Origin: Pelargonium cotyledonis
Lineage: Eukaryota; Streptophyta; Magnoliopsida; Geraniales; Geraniaceae
DNA: 20,707 nucleotides
Direction: 5' to 3'
NCBI GenBank assembly: GCA_036897625.1
Contig: JAYMTA010001301.1
Coordinates: 1 to 20,707, forward strand
Position 1 is the first letter of the stretch, and every line of letters begins with the position of its first letter. Positions 10,201 to 20,707 of this stretch are shown piece after piece. Position numbers and translations under genes: made by a program. The notes under the pieces are model-generated. The model did not search any database. It was not told the origin of the DNA and worked only from the letters and a program-made list of their open reading frames with translations.

Positions 10201-10574
10201 TGTTTAAAAGGTTATCATTGCAAATCACAAACATTTGGCACAGAAATTGAAACTGGAGCAAATAAAATTTAAATTATATCAAATTGGAGAGGGGGACTAG
10301 ATCAACAAAATAATAATAATAAGAATCAAACCCAGAAACACAATTGAGAATCGTGAGCTGACGATACATTTGCAGAGTGAAATGAGGTGATAAGAACCTT
10401 GGGTAAAGATGTGAAGCCATAGAAGGAGGCCTTGGCAATGGACGGAGAGTAGAGAAATCTGGATGGGCGGTTGCCGGAGAGTCTGGACGGCGACGTTTTG
10501 GCGAGAGCGTTGTAGACGGTGGCGAGAGCTTTGTTCCTCTTGGCAATTGATGAAATCGCTCTGTATCCGTTCAT
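7254..10574 (-). CDS. COX15: Haem A synthase COX15, mitochondrial (7 exons)
   Basis: It converts haem O to haem A in the inner mitochondrial membrane, for assembly of cytochrome c oxidase. Exons joined in phase: 10574-10398, 9943-9645, 9344-9119, 9031-8786, 8707-8597, 7642-7511, 7430-7254, giving 455 residues, the normal plant length. Exon 1 (residues 1-59) has no Asp or Glu and is rich in Arg, Lys and Ser, as a mitochondrial presequence should be. The conserved haem-linked histidines are present: EYAHRMWGR (His179), LTAHLTSAF (His253), FDHR (His356) and TAHQ (His417). Other marks are GGVTRLTRSGLSMTDWK, GFIGWWMVKSGL and GNDAGHAYNTFPKMGD. About eight membrane helices are expected. The start ATG sits in the context CAACCATGAA. 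All borders are GT..AG and nothing is missing. Confidence 0.96.
7643..8596 (-). other. COX15 intron 5, 954 bp, no recognised content
   Basis: This is the longest COX15 intron. It has modest open stretches on both strands between 7766 and 8168 that show no family resemblance and no splice-consistent extension. A T-run lies at about 8341-8354. I see no transposon ends. Confidence 0.5.
9944..10397 (-). other. COX15 intron 1
   Basis: This 454-bp intron is AT-rich and separates the presequence exon from the mature protein. No repeat or gene is seen in it. Confidence 0.7.
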
Positions 10575-10813
10575 GGTTGCCTTCTGTTCTGTTGAAGGAT
10601 TTAGCGAGGTTTTGCCATTTACAATTTGGAGACCATAACGGTGCCGTTAAGACCTAATGTCTATAGTCTTAAGTTTTTCTTATCAGTTGAGTTACACAGT
10701 AAGCCCGACTCTATTTCATCGTATCCGACTCGAGATGTTGGATCTTCGATTTCTTAGGTAGAGATGTGTCTTGACAATTGAGTCTTCCCCTAAAGTCTCA
10801 TATTCAATTGTTT

Positions 10814-10854
10814 CAATTTCTTTTTTATTTTTTCAAATAAAAAATAAGAAATTG
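10814..10854. repeat. AT-rich inverted repeat (hairpin)
   Basis: CAATTTCTT at the left end and AAGAAATTG at the right end are complementary, and the A/T-rich inner parts pair as well. The arms are about 18 bp around a short loop. It may be the remnant of a small MITE; low complexity alone could also produce it. Confidence 0.5.
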
Positions 10855-11300
10855 TTTCGTAAAATGCAGTGCACTACCACGGGAAAATTAGTCTTCCTAC
10901 GAATCATAGCTATTATTTTGTGAAGTTACATAGGTTTATAGGACAAAAGTCAAAAACGAAACCTCGTATGTTAACAATTTGAATACTGTATCAAGAACAC
11001 GAAAAATGTGAATAATCAAAATATGAACAATCAATAAACAAATAAGATGGCCCATGTTATTTTGCTTGGTTGTCTAAATGCACAAGTTGAACTTAAAAGA
11101 TCGTAACGACCATTAGTGTTGACACAACTCATACTTAGAACTTAAAATGTTTTAACCCTTTCTCTCTTTGATTGTCATTCCTCGTACACATATTAGGTTA
11201 CGAAAGAGAAACTTTTCTTTTATCATGTATACTCAAAAATTTTGTTGCAACAATCCACAACCAGTCAGAGGAGAATGCACGTTCAAATAACCTATGGATT

Positions 11301-11378
11301 AAAGTAGCTCATTTGATATTCGAGACATTAAAATGACACAAACTGTAATAGTTCATGAACTGATTTGAATTTTTCTCT
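11301..11378. repeat. Relic end of the 6088-6465 MITE family
   Basis: Blocks CTCATTTGATATTCGAGACA, AAAATGACACAAACTG and TAATAGTTCATGAACTGATTT align in order with the right arm of the element at 6088-6465 (CTCGTTTGATAGTTCATGAA, AAAATAGCACGAACTT, GATAGTTCAAGGACCATTTT). The opposite arm is not found nearby, so this is an incomplete, older copy or a diverged relative. Confidence 0.5.
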
Positions 11379-11704
11379 AACTTTTTATGGAGCTAAAGAG
11401 AAATGTAAACATGCCAATAATTCATATCAAGAAAAGTTGGTTTTCAACAGAATACTTAACGAATTAGGTATATCAAAAAAATCGTCTAAATATAATGATG
11501 TATATATTAAATTCTTGAGGCAAACATGTAGGTATAGATTTGAGTTTTGAAACCTTAAAAGCACTTCCCATACCAAAGGTATTTGTTAGACCACGTTGCA
11601 TTTGAAACTTTTTTTGTAGTTTTGAACACGTATTTGCATTTATACCATATATTTATACCGTTAGGTAGTGAATAAGTGACAACTTGAGCTCAAGTTGACC
11701 TAAT

Positions 11705-11710
11705 TTTATT
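11705..11710 (-). terminator. Candidate poly(A) signal of VARICOSE
   Basis: AATAAA on the minus strand, about 365 bases after the VARICOSE stop codon. The distance is acceptable for a plant 3' untranslated region, but closer non-canonical signals may be used instead. Confidence 0.3.
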
Positions 11711-12073
11711 CATATTATTCTATGTCCCTAACTTAGCCAATTGAAACTTTGTTTCTTGCAATCGCATTGTTCTGTAATATGTTTTCACGTGTAATAAGTA
11801 CGTAAGAGTCATCTGTAATATAAATCAGATTTAACCGAACGGTATGAACCGAAGGTTTGAATGAAAACTGATGAGAGCAAGTGCAAAGTGTTGTAGTTGT
11901 ATCATGTGAAATACAAAAAAAGTCTGCAAAAGTATGCACAAGTTTTACCAACAGAGAAAATGAGTAGCCAAGTAGTAACTAAGTAGCTACTCTCCAACAA
12001 CTCAGCTGATAGTCTGATACCTACCCGGCCGTCCTAATCTATGTAACCAATAATGAAACAGAAAAAAGGACAA

Positions 12074-15000
12074 TCATTTACAGGTCATTATCATTGAGTT
12101 GATAACATGCATAAGAAGCCGGATACTTGAGAGCTCTGCACCCGTAACAGTGGGCAAGCTCCGTTGATGATTCAATATCTGGTATACTTGCTCAAATATG
12201 GGCCATACATGCATTGCGATCATTGGATCTGCTGGGTTTATGGCTGCAGCCACATCTGTCATCCATCCAAGCTTACGTGATGTATCGTTGTTGATATCAC
12301 AGGCCAACTGCTGTAGGAGGGAGAGAAGTACCCCTTGGCTCAGAGGTTGAGGAACCATCGACACAAGTTCACGGAGATTAACCTGGAATCACACATCAAC
12401 CCACAGAAACATCACTGAAACATGTCTTTCCGATGAAATAAAAAAAGTTTTAGAGCAACATTTCAACTGTTGAAAATCTGAAGCATACCTGACCACATAA
12501 CCAGGACACGATGGTCACATCACTTCTTTGCAAGGCTCCAGTGAAAGCTTCAACAAACTTGCCTTCAGATATCAATCTCGATAGTTCCTTTGTTGGATCA
12601 AAAGGAGCCTCCACCTTTACCACATATACAGATTGCTTTAAATTATAATGAGCTATTGAAATCCTCGACTGAAACCGTCTTGTCAACTAATTTACACAAT
12701 ACCTTTTCATGGAGATTACTCAAAGGTCCATTGCTCAGTTGGGTAACCAGGGGATGAACTGCAGTTGAGTTTGCTCCTGCAGCTGCAAGAGCTAAAAGCT
12801 TTCGTTGACCATCAGCCAACTCTCCACTTAAAGTTTGAGTCAATGATGACACAGAACTTACAGCATCCTGCACATATCATCAAAATTACATAATCATGAG
12901 ACAACACATACCAGACTGTTGTATGGGACTTTAACTCTTCCCAGAAAGCAATATCACATAGCTTAAACTACCAAGTTTTCTACATCTCGATTATCACATG
13001 CAATTATCATGAAAAGAACAAAATACTCGCTGATCCACAAAATACCCTGATAAAATGGAAACCTGAAATTCCAAAATGAATCATAAAATCTTCAACTCAC
13101 TCATACTTTTGATTCACCTCGATTGATTAATTCTTCATTTCAATTAACACCAGTTCAAAAATTCTGCAGTGCAAGAAGGCAGACCATTGACCCTAAACGT
13201 ACTTAATTTTTCAATGATGATCAGCACACGACAATTAAAAAGATTCCAACATAAACACTGGGAAATAGACAAATCTGTCACCTAGATTTCCAGAATATTA
13301 CTTATTAGTTATTACTCATTTCATGAAATGTTACTTGAGAATTTCATTCCTGATAAATGATAAGCAAAGGAAAGGTGAGAATATAAGGGGAAGCCATTTC
13401 TAATGAATTGTGTAACATGACATGGCATTATGATAATACCCACCCTCAAAGTATGTGCCAATGGAGAATGTGCAGACTCAAAGTACTGGTGAGCTGCAGT
13501 TGTATGTTCAGCCATTCCTTTTTGGAAAGTAGCATCCACTTGCTCGAACATGGTTTTGCATGACATCTCAAATGCAGGGATCACAGAAGCTTCAAAGTTA
13601 CACTTCAGAGAATCCTGCAAAAAAAGAAAAAAAAATGAGCATATAATCTAATTTAGGCATTCCTTGGATTCGATTCTCAGTAATATATCGGTCAAGGATT
13701 GAAGTCAACCCCGCCCAGAGCATATATCTCCCATATATGGTTTAGATACCCTTTCCTTCCTATGTCCAGGATTATAGGATAGGATATGGACCAGCTAAAC
13801 ATCCTAAATATGCAAAGTCAAGCAAAGATTTAGTACCTGGAGAGCTTGCTTGCCAGAAGTTTGAAACTGTGCTTGAATTTGCCTAGCAACAGTAGCTTCA
13901 AGTTTGGAGTTCACTGATTTCTCCAGTTGATTAACTGCTTTATCACCTACTCCTCTCTGCAGCAAATGTCATCGATTAGATATGTATAAGACAACTTTCT
14001 GGTAAAATATCAGATCATTAGATATCTAACCTGAAAGGACTCTGCAACTGCTGAACTTATTGTTTTCTCAATAATTGGAGTGGTCGTTCGAACAATAGCT
14101 TGTCCAACAGCAGCAATTTCTTTCTTTACTGTTTTATCTAATATGGCTGGCAAGTCCTTGTTCATAAAATTACTGATCAAACTTGTAATTTGATGAGTAC
14201 GATCTCGAGTTAACTTCTCATTTTTTGCATTTTCTTCTTGGAAACGAGCCCACAGAGCATCATTATTGGCCTTCACAGCTTTCTCCATGCTCCGCCCAAG
14301 AGCTGCTTCTAACCTTCTACCTTCTTTAGTAACTGGAACAGCAACCATCATTGTCATCTGCTTCTGCAGCTCTTTTTGCATGGTCATCATCTGCAACAAA
14401 TATGGATGAGAAGACAGGCACAGGTTAAACACATACCATAAATGACGCAAAACATATCTATTACTTTTATTCAAAATGATCACAAATAAACTGATACATA
14501 CAGAATAAAATGTTTCATTTCCTAATCATATAGAAGGGGAGTAGTAACTTGACGGTAGCACTTTTTTGCAATATCTAATCATAGTAGTAGATCAGAAAAT
14601 AGGTATTATACCATTGGAAGACAGGACAGAATATGTCCAGGGCTATATTTCCAATCTGAAATTCAAGAGAAGTGAAGGCATTCTCCGATATCACAAATAT
14701 ACTATTTCAAACATGCTGTACTTTTAAGGAGAGAATAAATAGCAGTCCTTGTACTAAATTCATGATATCCTCACCAAAATAAATAGATAAATTTACAACT
14801 GTAAATAAACCATGAACAGAGCGATTGGAAAATATCAGTTTAGATCCTTGCTCTAGCTTCAATATTAGATACCATTATACATACTCTATTGTGCATGTCA
14901 ACATTATAATCACTATGCAGGAGAGAATGAAAATAAAAAGTACATCAAGATACACGAATAGAGTCTAAGCATTAACCTGATTAAGCATCTCCTGCATGGA

Positions 15001-18000
15001 CCCAACCTGAGCAAAAGCAGCTTCTGCAGATGGCAAACTTGAAATCCCACCATGTTCAATTGAGGAGTCTGTTGAATTGATATTACACCGAGATGGGGAA
15101 GATGGACCTGAAACCTGAGAGCTTTTACCCTTCGATTTTTTTCCTCTTGCACTTAGTGCAGATGATTGTAGAGCTGCTGTATTATTTGTGGACGTAGCTA
15201 ACTCAAAAACTTTTCCAGATGTATCATTTGTGGAGTCGTGAACTTCCTCCCCACCAGCATGGAGTTGGGCACCTAGTTCTGTCACACCAGTCCCATCGAC
15301 TTGTCGAGTTTCCTCGATGTTATAAGATTCTGGTGATATTGCACAGCACTCTCTGGCCATCTCAATACCTAGATCAGAAGTCTGTGAGCAGAAGACTCTT
15401 TCCTTATTTTCTGAAGCAAGGTTTTGAGGCTCTCCCTCTAGGAAGGACTCAGCATGTTGGGCAGATACACCCACTACTTTCACTTCTACCTTAGCATTAC
15501 CCGCATCATTGTTAACAACTGCATCTAAAGTGTTCACCTCTCCATCACTCTTACCCTCTTTAACATTAGCAGTTTCAGACGACGAAGCTGCCATTAAAAT
15601 CTCAGAAGGAGTTATCAGATGGGTAGGGTGTTTAAACATGATAGAAGGATTAACCCCACTTGAAATATCATCTTGTGCAACTTTCTTCTCATGATTCCTT
15701 ATACTATCATCCATCAAGGGCACATCTGACAAGTGCCTGTGAACTGAACAATCAGTACCTGGTTGATCGCCACCATGATCACTGCATGCAGGGTGTGATT
15801 GAAAGCTATTTGCAGGACTTTTTAGATCAGACGCTTTTCTAGTCAACCTAGGACTCACAGGAAGAGGTGGGGATGCAACACAAACTACGTCAGCTTCACT
15901 ACCAGCTGATGTCAAAGCCATATGATTATATTCCATATTAGAAGAGGTAGCTTCCAACGCAGTTGCTGCCTCAAGATAAGATCTAATTGGATGTCTCGCA
16001 GTAGTTGCATTACCTTCAGCACTGGATGCACTGTGTGGAACGTTGGGATCCAACTTCTCTAGCCCAATATTCTCAAGTCGAGGGGGCAAGCAAAGACTCA
16101 AGTCTAATGCATACTGTTGAATAGCTTGTGTCTGGACACAATAAACCTGAATAATTTGTTCACCTTGAGGTGATATATCACTTGTCCCAGTAAAACTTAA
16201 AATGGGCATAGTGACAGTAAACTCTGCAATGTAATCCATGCGGGTTTCTGCGGGGTTATATCCATAGTCCAAGTGCACAACGTATATGGCATTTTTCTTG
16301 GCATTTGCAAGCAAGATGAGGCCAGCTTGAGACAGTGCTACAACTTGATTAAAGAATGCCTCCTCCACTTTAGGTTGCACGGAACTTCTCAGTTCCAATG
16401 TCTGGGTGCAATTCCATGAATCAGCGTCACTAGGCAGCAGCCATCCTTCTTCACCTGCAGAAGCCCAAATCTTCACTTCCCGATTTAGTGGCCCCTGGTG
16501 AAGTGATACATAAAATAAAATAGAAGATATGTTAAGCAACAATATTTACAAAAATGCAATTAGATTTTGGATGAAACACACAAAATGTAAGTTACAATCA
16601 ACACTCTGCAGTAATTTATTGTTGAAATTCATAAGTAAATCTGATAGAACTAAAGCAATAGAATCATACCAAATAAGATATGTTTCTTAGCTAATGATTT
16701 ATGCTCTTAATTAGTCAGCAAGTTTGTGGTTCGGATATATGATGAACGAAAATAAAACAGTGGGTGAGCATTACCGCAGTAATGAGTATGATATGATCTG
16801 GCCGGTGGGGAGACGTCAAGAATGAAACCGAGTTAACAGGTTGACCATCATGTGGCCTCAATACTACAAGTGGTTGTGCCTTGCGATCTTCCCAGATCTT
16901 TATCTGTTGTACAACATAAAAATTGCATGGACGCGATTAATAACAACTTTTACCACGTCAGCTAATAAGAATCTGGATATTAACAATCTCTTGTGCATAC
17001 AGCCATACACACAAGCAAAAACATCACTTCGCTTTATAATGTGCAGTAACATCATCTTGAAGATACTGAAACAACCAACTCCTATAGCCACTTGGTCATG
17101 AGACCTATATAAAAAAAATTAAGAAAAAGACAGATGCAAGAAAAAAGTACAAACCGTGCCATCCATAGAAGCTGAGACCAAACGAGTGGTCATCCATTGG
17201 CACATAGACAAATCAGTCACTTCCCCATCATGTTCACCGACAAATTGAACCCCATCAATCAGCTTATCAACAGGACATTTGAGAGGTTCTTCTGCAGACA
17301 GGACTTTGCCCTTCCCAACTTTCGTAGTATCAATTCTTAAAACACACTTTCCAATTCCAACTACCAAAACTTCCTGGAAGTAAGTTTTCATAGCAGTAAT
17401 GAGCAACAAAATACTAAGCAAATTCACAGCAGAATATAATAAGTCAAGTTACACAAAACGATAAATCATAATTAAGACAGCGGACTCATAATGTTTCACA
17501 ATATATGGATATCTGTGGGTACACATACTTGTTTATGGCAATGCCAACAAACTCTAGGATGTACAGATTCCCCCTCCCCTACTATTTGAATGGCAGTAAT
17601 TACACTTCCTGTTATCTGTGGCTTGTCTTCTTCTTCTGGGCCTTCAGAAATCTTCCACACATAAACCCGTCCATCTATGCTAACACTGCATTCAAGCACG
17701 TCACCATAACCAAAATACGAAACCAATATCATTAGAAGTTCATGGTGCAAAGAAGTGCAAAAGCCTGCTAAACTCCTAAATGTGAAGCAAAGCACTCTTC
17801 ATTCACGTGACGTGCACAAATTAAGGATGGCAGAGTGCACTTATGCTTGATAAGCATTCTGGAAAAGTATGTGCCTATGATTCACTTTTTCTTTTAAATG
17901 AAAAGCATTGCTCTTGCTCTTCGCTACACTTCAAGCACTTTTAATAACAGTGGGCATAATTTCATTATGAATTCAAAGTGCAAGCTACCTGGCCAAAAGG

Positions 18001-20707
18001 TGAACATCATCTGCAAAGAAAGCCATGTCTGTAACTCTCTGCAGGAGAATAATAAATCACTTAGACTAACAGAGAAGAGTACGATAATACAGCCAACTGG
18101 AATGAAGAAGACAAAAAATAAAAGGAAATAAATTCTTTGACACTCCAATAATCAGCTTTTGGCTTTACACGGAAAAATCTGATAGTAGCAAGCTATGAAG
18201 CACAACACTCAGAGTGTCGGCGTCCGATACGCAAATCAGTAACTAAAAATAAAAATAAAAAAATAAATCTGACACATACCCAACATATTTCTGACACTTC
18301 CCCGACACTTAATGTTCTATTTTAAAATAAAATAAAATTTGATATTTTTTTCTCAAGAAAAAGCCTAAATTATTTTTCCACATGTTGTAATAACTTAGTT
18401 TTTTACTATTTATGTGTTATGTGTGTTCTTTGTTTAGTTTGAACTTACGAAAATGAGTTGTAATCCTTCAAAAAATAAATGAGTTGTAATGATTTTATTT
18501 GCATATCTGATTTATACTTAGGTTAATGAGTTACTTGCTTATTTGATTTGATTGCTTGTTAAAATTCACTTGTTTACTTATAAAATGTTAGTTTTAGTCT
18601 GATATAATATAAAGTTTAATTTCAATACAGTTAAAACCATAAATACATATAATCTTTTAATTAAAAAAATTAACCTGCAATTACATATCATGTCTTAGTT
18701 TCTTAAAAATTCATATAATTTTTATTAGCGTGTCGCAACATATCATGTCATAGTTTCATAAATACATATAATTTTTTATTTTTTTATTTTCATGAACATA
18801 CATGTTGGACAAACAAAATAAAATGGACACAAATATAATACATGTAAAGTACTCCGGTTTCATATTAAGTGTTTTTTCTTCTTTTTTTGTCGACCATTGA
18901 TGCTCAATGTCATAAAGCCAAGGGATTAGGTGTCTCTACCTTTCCAACAATACCCATAAAATCAAGTTACAAGGACTTCAGAAATTGGCTTTCCAACAAA
19001 AGCCCATTACTGAAGTCATTGCATTAACTGTCTTGTGTCATACATTAGGCCATTTCAGTCAAGGACATTTGTTTTAGGACAGAAAACTAATTAATTTTTA
19101 TTCATTCTTACTGTATTGTTATAAAAGTATCAACAAGTGCCCCTTTTGCCATTCTATACAAATGGCTTTACTATTAACCTACCAAACTGTACTCTCACAA
19201 CCTAGAAAATCATGTCACATTAAGATAGTTACAACATAAGCACTATATCCAAAACATCAGAAATTTCTTTCCATAACGGCAGTTCTCATTTTCTTCGCAA
19301 ATTTGAATGATCTAGCTCCAATTTGTCACATCCCTATATAACCTATTGTGGCTACAGGCTTCATTATTTTATGAAAATTATATTCCCTTTGAGTAAAACT
19401 TTGCCGGGTGAAGTATGCCACTTTCCTTCAATGGAAAATAACATCCATGTCAAAATCAGTATAACAATAGAAAAATAAAACTCTTTCTTTATGTTCATTG
19501 TTCAAAAACTATTTTCAAGACATGACAAAATCAAAGATCAGACTTCTTGATGGTTTCTATCAAATTACATTTGTGGTTTGAGCTCATTTTCAAAACTAAC
19601 AAAAATAGTTCAATAGCTAAAAAACCCATTTCTATATACAGGCTAGCACAGAACCTTATTTATATGTAAGTAGGTTGAGCAACTTCCAATTAACTCACAG
19701 GAAATTGTTTAAATTGAGATGGTCCGATGTTCACCAAGCTCAAATGAAAATTCAGAACACTGAACCACAAGTTTCTTTAATTCTTGATTTCACTATCCAA
19801 CTGCAAAACCAGGGTATACACCCATGCATTGCTCCAGCTACTCTATCAACCAATAAAATGCCAAGAACTTACAATCACTCCTAACTGTTCAATTGACTAA
19901 CTTTTTAAGTCCTTACCACTGCTATCCACAAACACTTCACTAAGATAAGTCCCGAAGATAGTGAATCAGGCCGCATACACAAATTAAAATTTCACAGACA
20001 CAAGAACTAGCAGTTTCAAGAAGGCAATTTACTCAAGTTAAAGCTATCGATTGGCAGTGGAGATCAAAGAGAGCAATGACCACAAGTGAAACTACTACTG
20101 AAATGAATTGAATTGAACCTGAGTGTGGCCGCGGAGCAAAGATCTCAAGGCAGTGTTGATATTGAGCACCCGAATATTTCCCTGCTTCAATCCATAGCAT
20201 ATATACGTCTTGTTAACGGCAATTTGGCGCCCAAGAACAAGCTGCGGATCCGAACCGTACTTGGTAATGGGCGTGACCTCGAGCTGTGGCTGTACCTCCC
20301 CTTGCAGCCTGACGTCCACATCATACACAGCATGATCACCCGCCAAATGCCTACCCCTCGGAAGCTTGTTGCTGGGCATGCGAATGGGTCCGGTGGGGAC
20401 AACCGCCGGATGCAAAACCGGAACGTTAGAGAACTCGGATTGCTGCTGCGGCTGCGGCGGCGGCAAGTCAAGATTCGAGGAGGGAGGGGCGCTGAGAAGA
20501 GCCATTAGCCGGGCTCCGGCGTTAGGGTTGGCCGTCGGGCTGGGAGAGCCGCCGGGCGGGATGCTGTGAGGAGGCGGCGGGGTGGGGTAGGACATGGGCC
20601 GCTGGTGGGGCTGGTCCGGGGCGTACGGCATGTGGTACTGGTGGTGGAAGGGAGCGGTTTGGGAAGGGTAGGAAAAGGGGCCGCCGGCGGGGGGGGGGGA
20701 GGGGGGG
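12074..20707 (-). CDS. VCS: VARICOSE / EDC4, decapping scaffold (12 exons, N-terminus cut off)
   Basis: It is a scaffold joining DCP1 and DCP2 in P-bodies for mRNA decapping. Exons: 20707-20119 (partial), 18038-17989, 17685-17529, 17373-17155, 16903-16775, 16494-14977, 14390-14031, 13956-13837, 13614-13444, 12867-12703, 12614-12489, 12382-12074; 1303 residues are visible. Counting from the edge, residues 1-120 are rich in Pro, Ser and Gln. WD40 repeats span about 130-480 ([47 protein letters not shown]). A Ser-rich linker covers about 520-860. A helical part follows ([12 protein letters not shown] onward). The conserved C-terminal domain ends [14 protein letters not shown]. All joins are GT..AG and in frame. 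Plant homologues are usually 1300-1400 residues, so only a few dozen are missing at the right edge. Confidence 0.95.
12868..13443 (-). other. VARICOSE intron between exons 9 and 10
   Basis: 576 bp, AT-rich, no repeat or gene recognised. Confidence 0.7.
14391..14976 (-). other. VARICOSE intron between exons 6 and 7
   Basis: 586 bp, AT-rich, no repeat or gene recognised. Confidence 0.7.
18190..18320. repeat. Fragment of a GACAC/GTGTC-rich dispersed repeat
   Basis: GTGTCGG at 18214 and GACAC at 18271, 18293 and 18304 flank an A-rich stretch (18244-18268). Clusters of GTGTCGG/GACAC words are common in dispersed plant repeats, but I cannot fix the family or the ends. Confidence 0.3.
18684..18780. 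repeat. Two direct copies of a ~43-bp AT-rich unit
   Basis: Copies at 18684-18726 and 18739-18780 share CATATCATGTC, TAGTTTC and CATATAATTTTTTATT with small differences. The offset is 55 bp, suggesting a small local duplication. Confidence 0.7.

Larger units (their letters stand above)
10575..12073. other. COX15 promoter side and VARICOSE 3' flank
   Basis: This is a 1.5-kb gap between two minus-strand genes. The left part is the COX15 leader and promoter, with no clear TATA box. The right part is the VARICOSE 3' untranslated region. It contains a short hairpin (10814-10854) and a decayed MITE end (11301-11378). A short plus-strand frame at 11365-11550 has no resemblance to any protein family I know. 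Confidence 0.55.
18039..20118 (-). other. VARICOSE intron 1, about 2.1 kb
   Basis: The intron separates the Pro-rich/first WD40 exon from a tiny 50-base exon. It has a very AT-rich middle (about 18240-18860) with repeat-like content, then more mixed sequence to 20118. A 69-codon plus-strand frame at 19675-19884 resembles no known protein. A long first intron is common in plant genes and can carry expression signals, but none can be named here. Confidence 0.7.

Noticed and set aside
13650-13795. A possible SINE in a VARICOSE intron (GGATTCGATTCTCAG resembles a B box)
   Set aside because: No A box at the right distance, no A tail and no flanking duplication could be seen.
15219-15842. Three plus-strand frames of 60-91 codons
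   Set aside because: They are antisense to the large VARICOSE exon and show no family resemblance.
20113-20569. Plus-strand frames of up to 131 codons
   Set aside because: They are antisense by-products of the GC-rich first VARICOSE exon.

Overview
The window is nuclear DNA of a flowering plant, most likely a eudicot. The evidence is three intron-rich genes whose closest recognisable relatives are plant proteins, AT-rich introns with standard GT..AG borders, and typical plant repeats (a CACTA transposon end, long-inverted-repeat MITEs, a tRNA-type SINE). I cannot name the genus from sequence alone.

All three genes lie on the minus strand, so they read from right to left. (1) 12074-20707: VARICOSE/EDC4, the WD40 scaffold of the mRNA decapping complex. 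It has 12 exons in view, and its N-terminal end runs off the right edge. (2) 7254-10574: COX15, the mitochondrial haem A synthase needed for cytochrome c oxidase. It has seven exons, is 455 residues long and looks complete. (3) 2433-5348: an amino acid permease closest to the AAP7 type. It has seven coding exons, 426 residues and an open reading frame, but it is shorter than usual in several loops. The three products act in different processes (mRNA turnover, respiration, amino acid import), and I see no functional cluster or operon-like arrangement.

The left 2.4 kb holds no gene. It carries the end of a CACTA element (1-381), a stretch resembling an old LTR (about 531-1400), and a SINE with matching target-site duplications (1706-1840). 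The permease gene hosts a long-inverted-repeat MITE in its last intron and a degenerate minisatellite in its second intron. Between the permease and COX15 lies a second MITE (6088-6465). A decayed piece of what looks like the same family lies between COX15 and VARICOSE (11301-11378). VARICOSE intron 1 is about 2.1 kb and contains short repeats but no recognisable gene.

I found no CRISPR array, no tRNA or rRNA gene and no new multi-gene system. The most notable points are the trimmed permease, its repeat-loaded introns, and the repeat family shared across the intergenic gaps.
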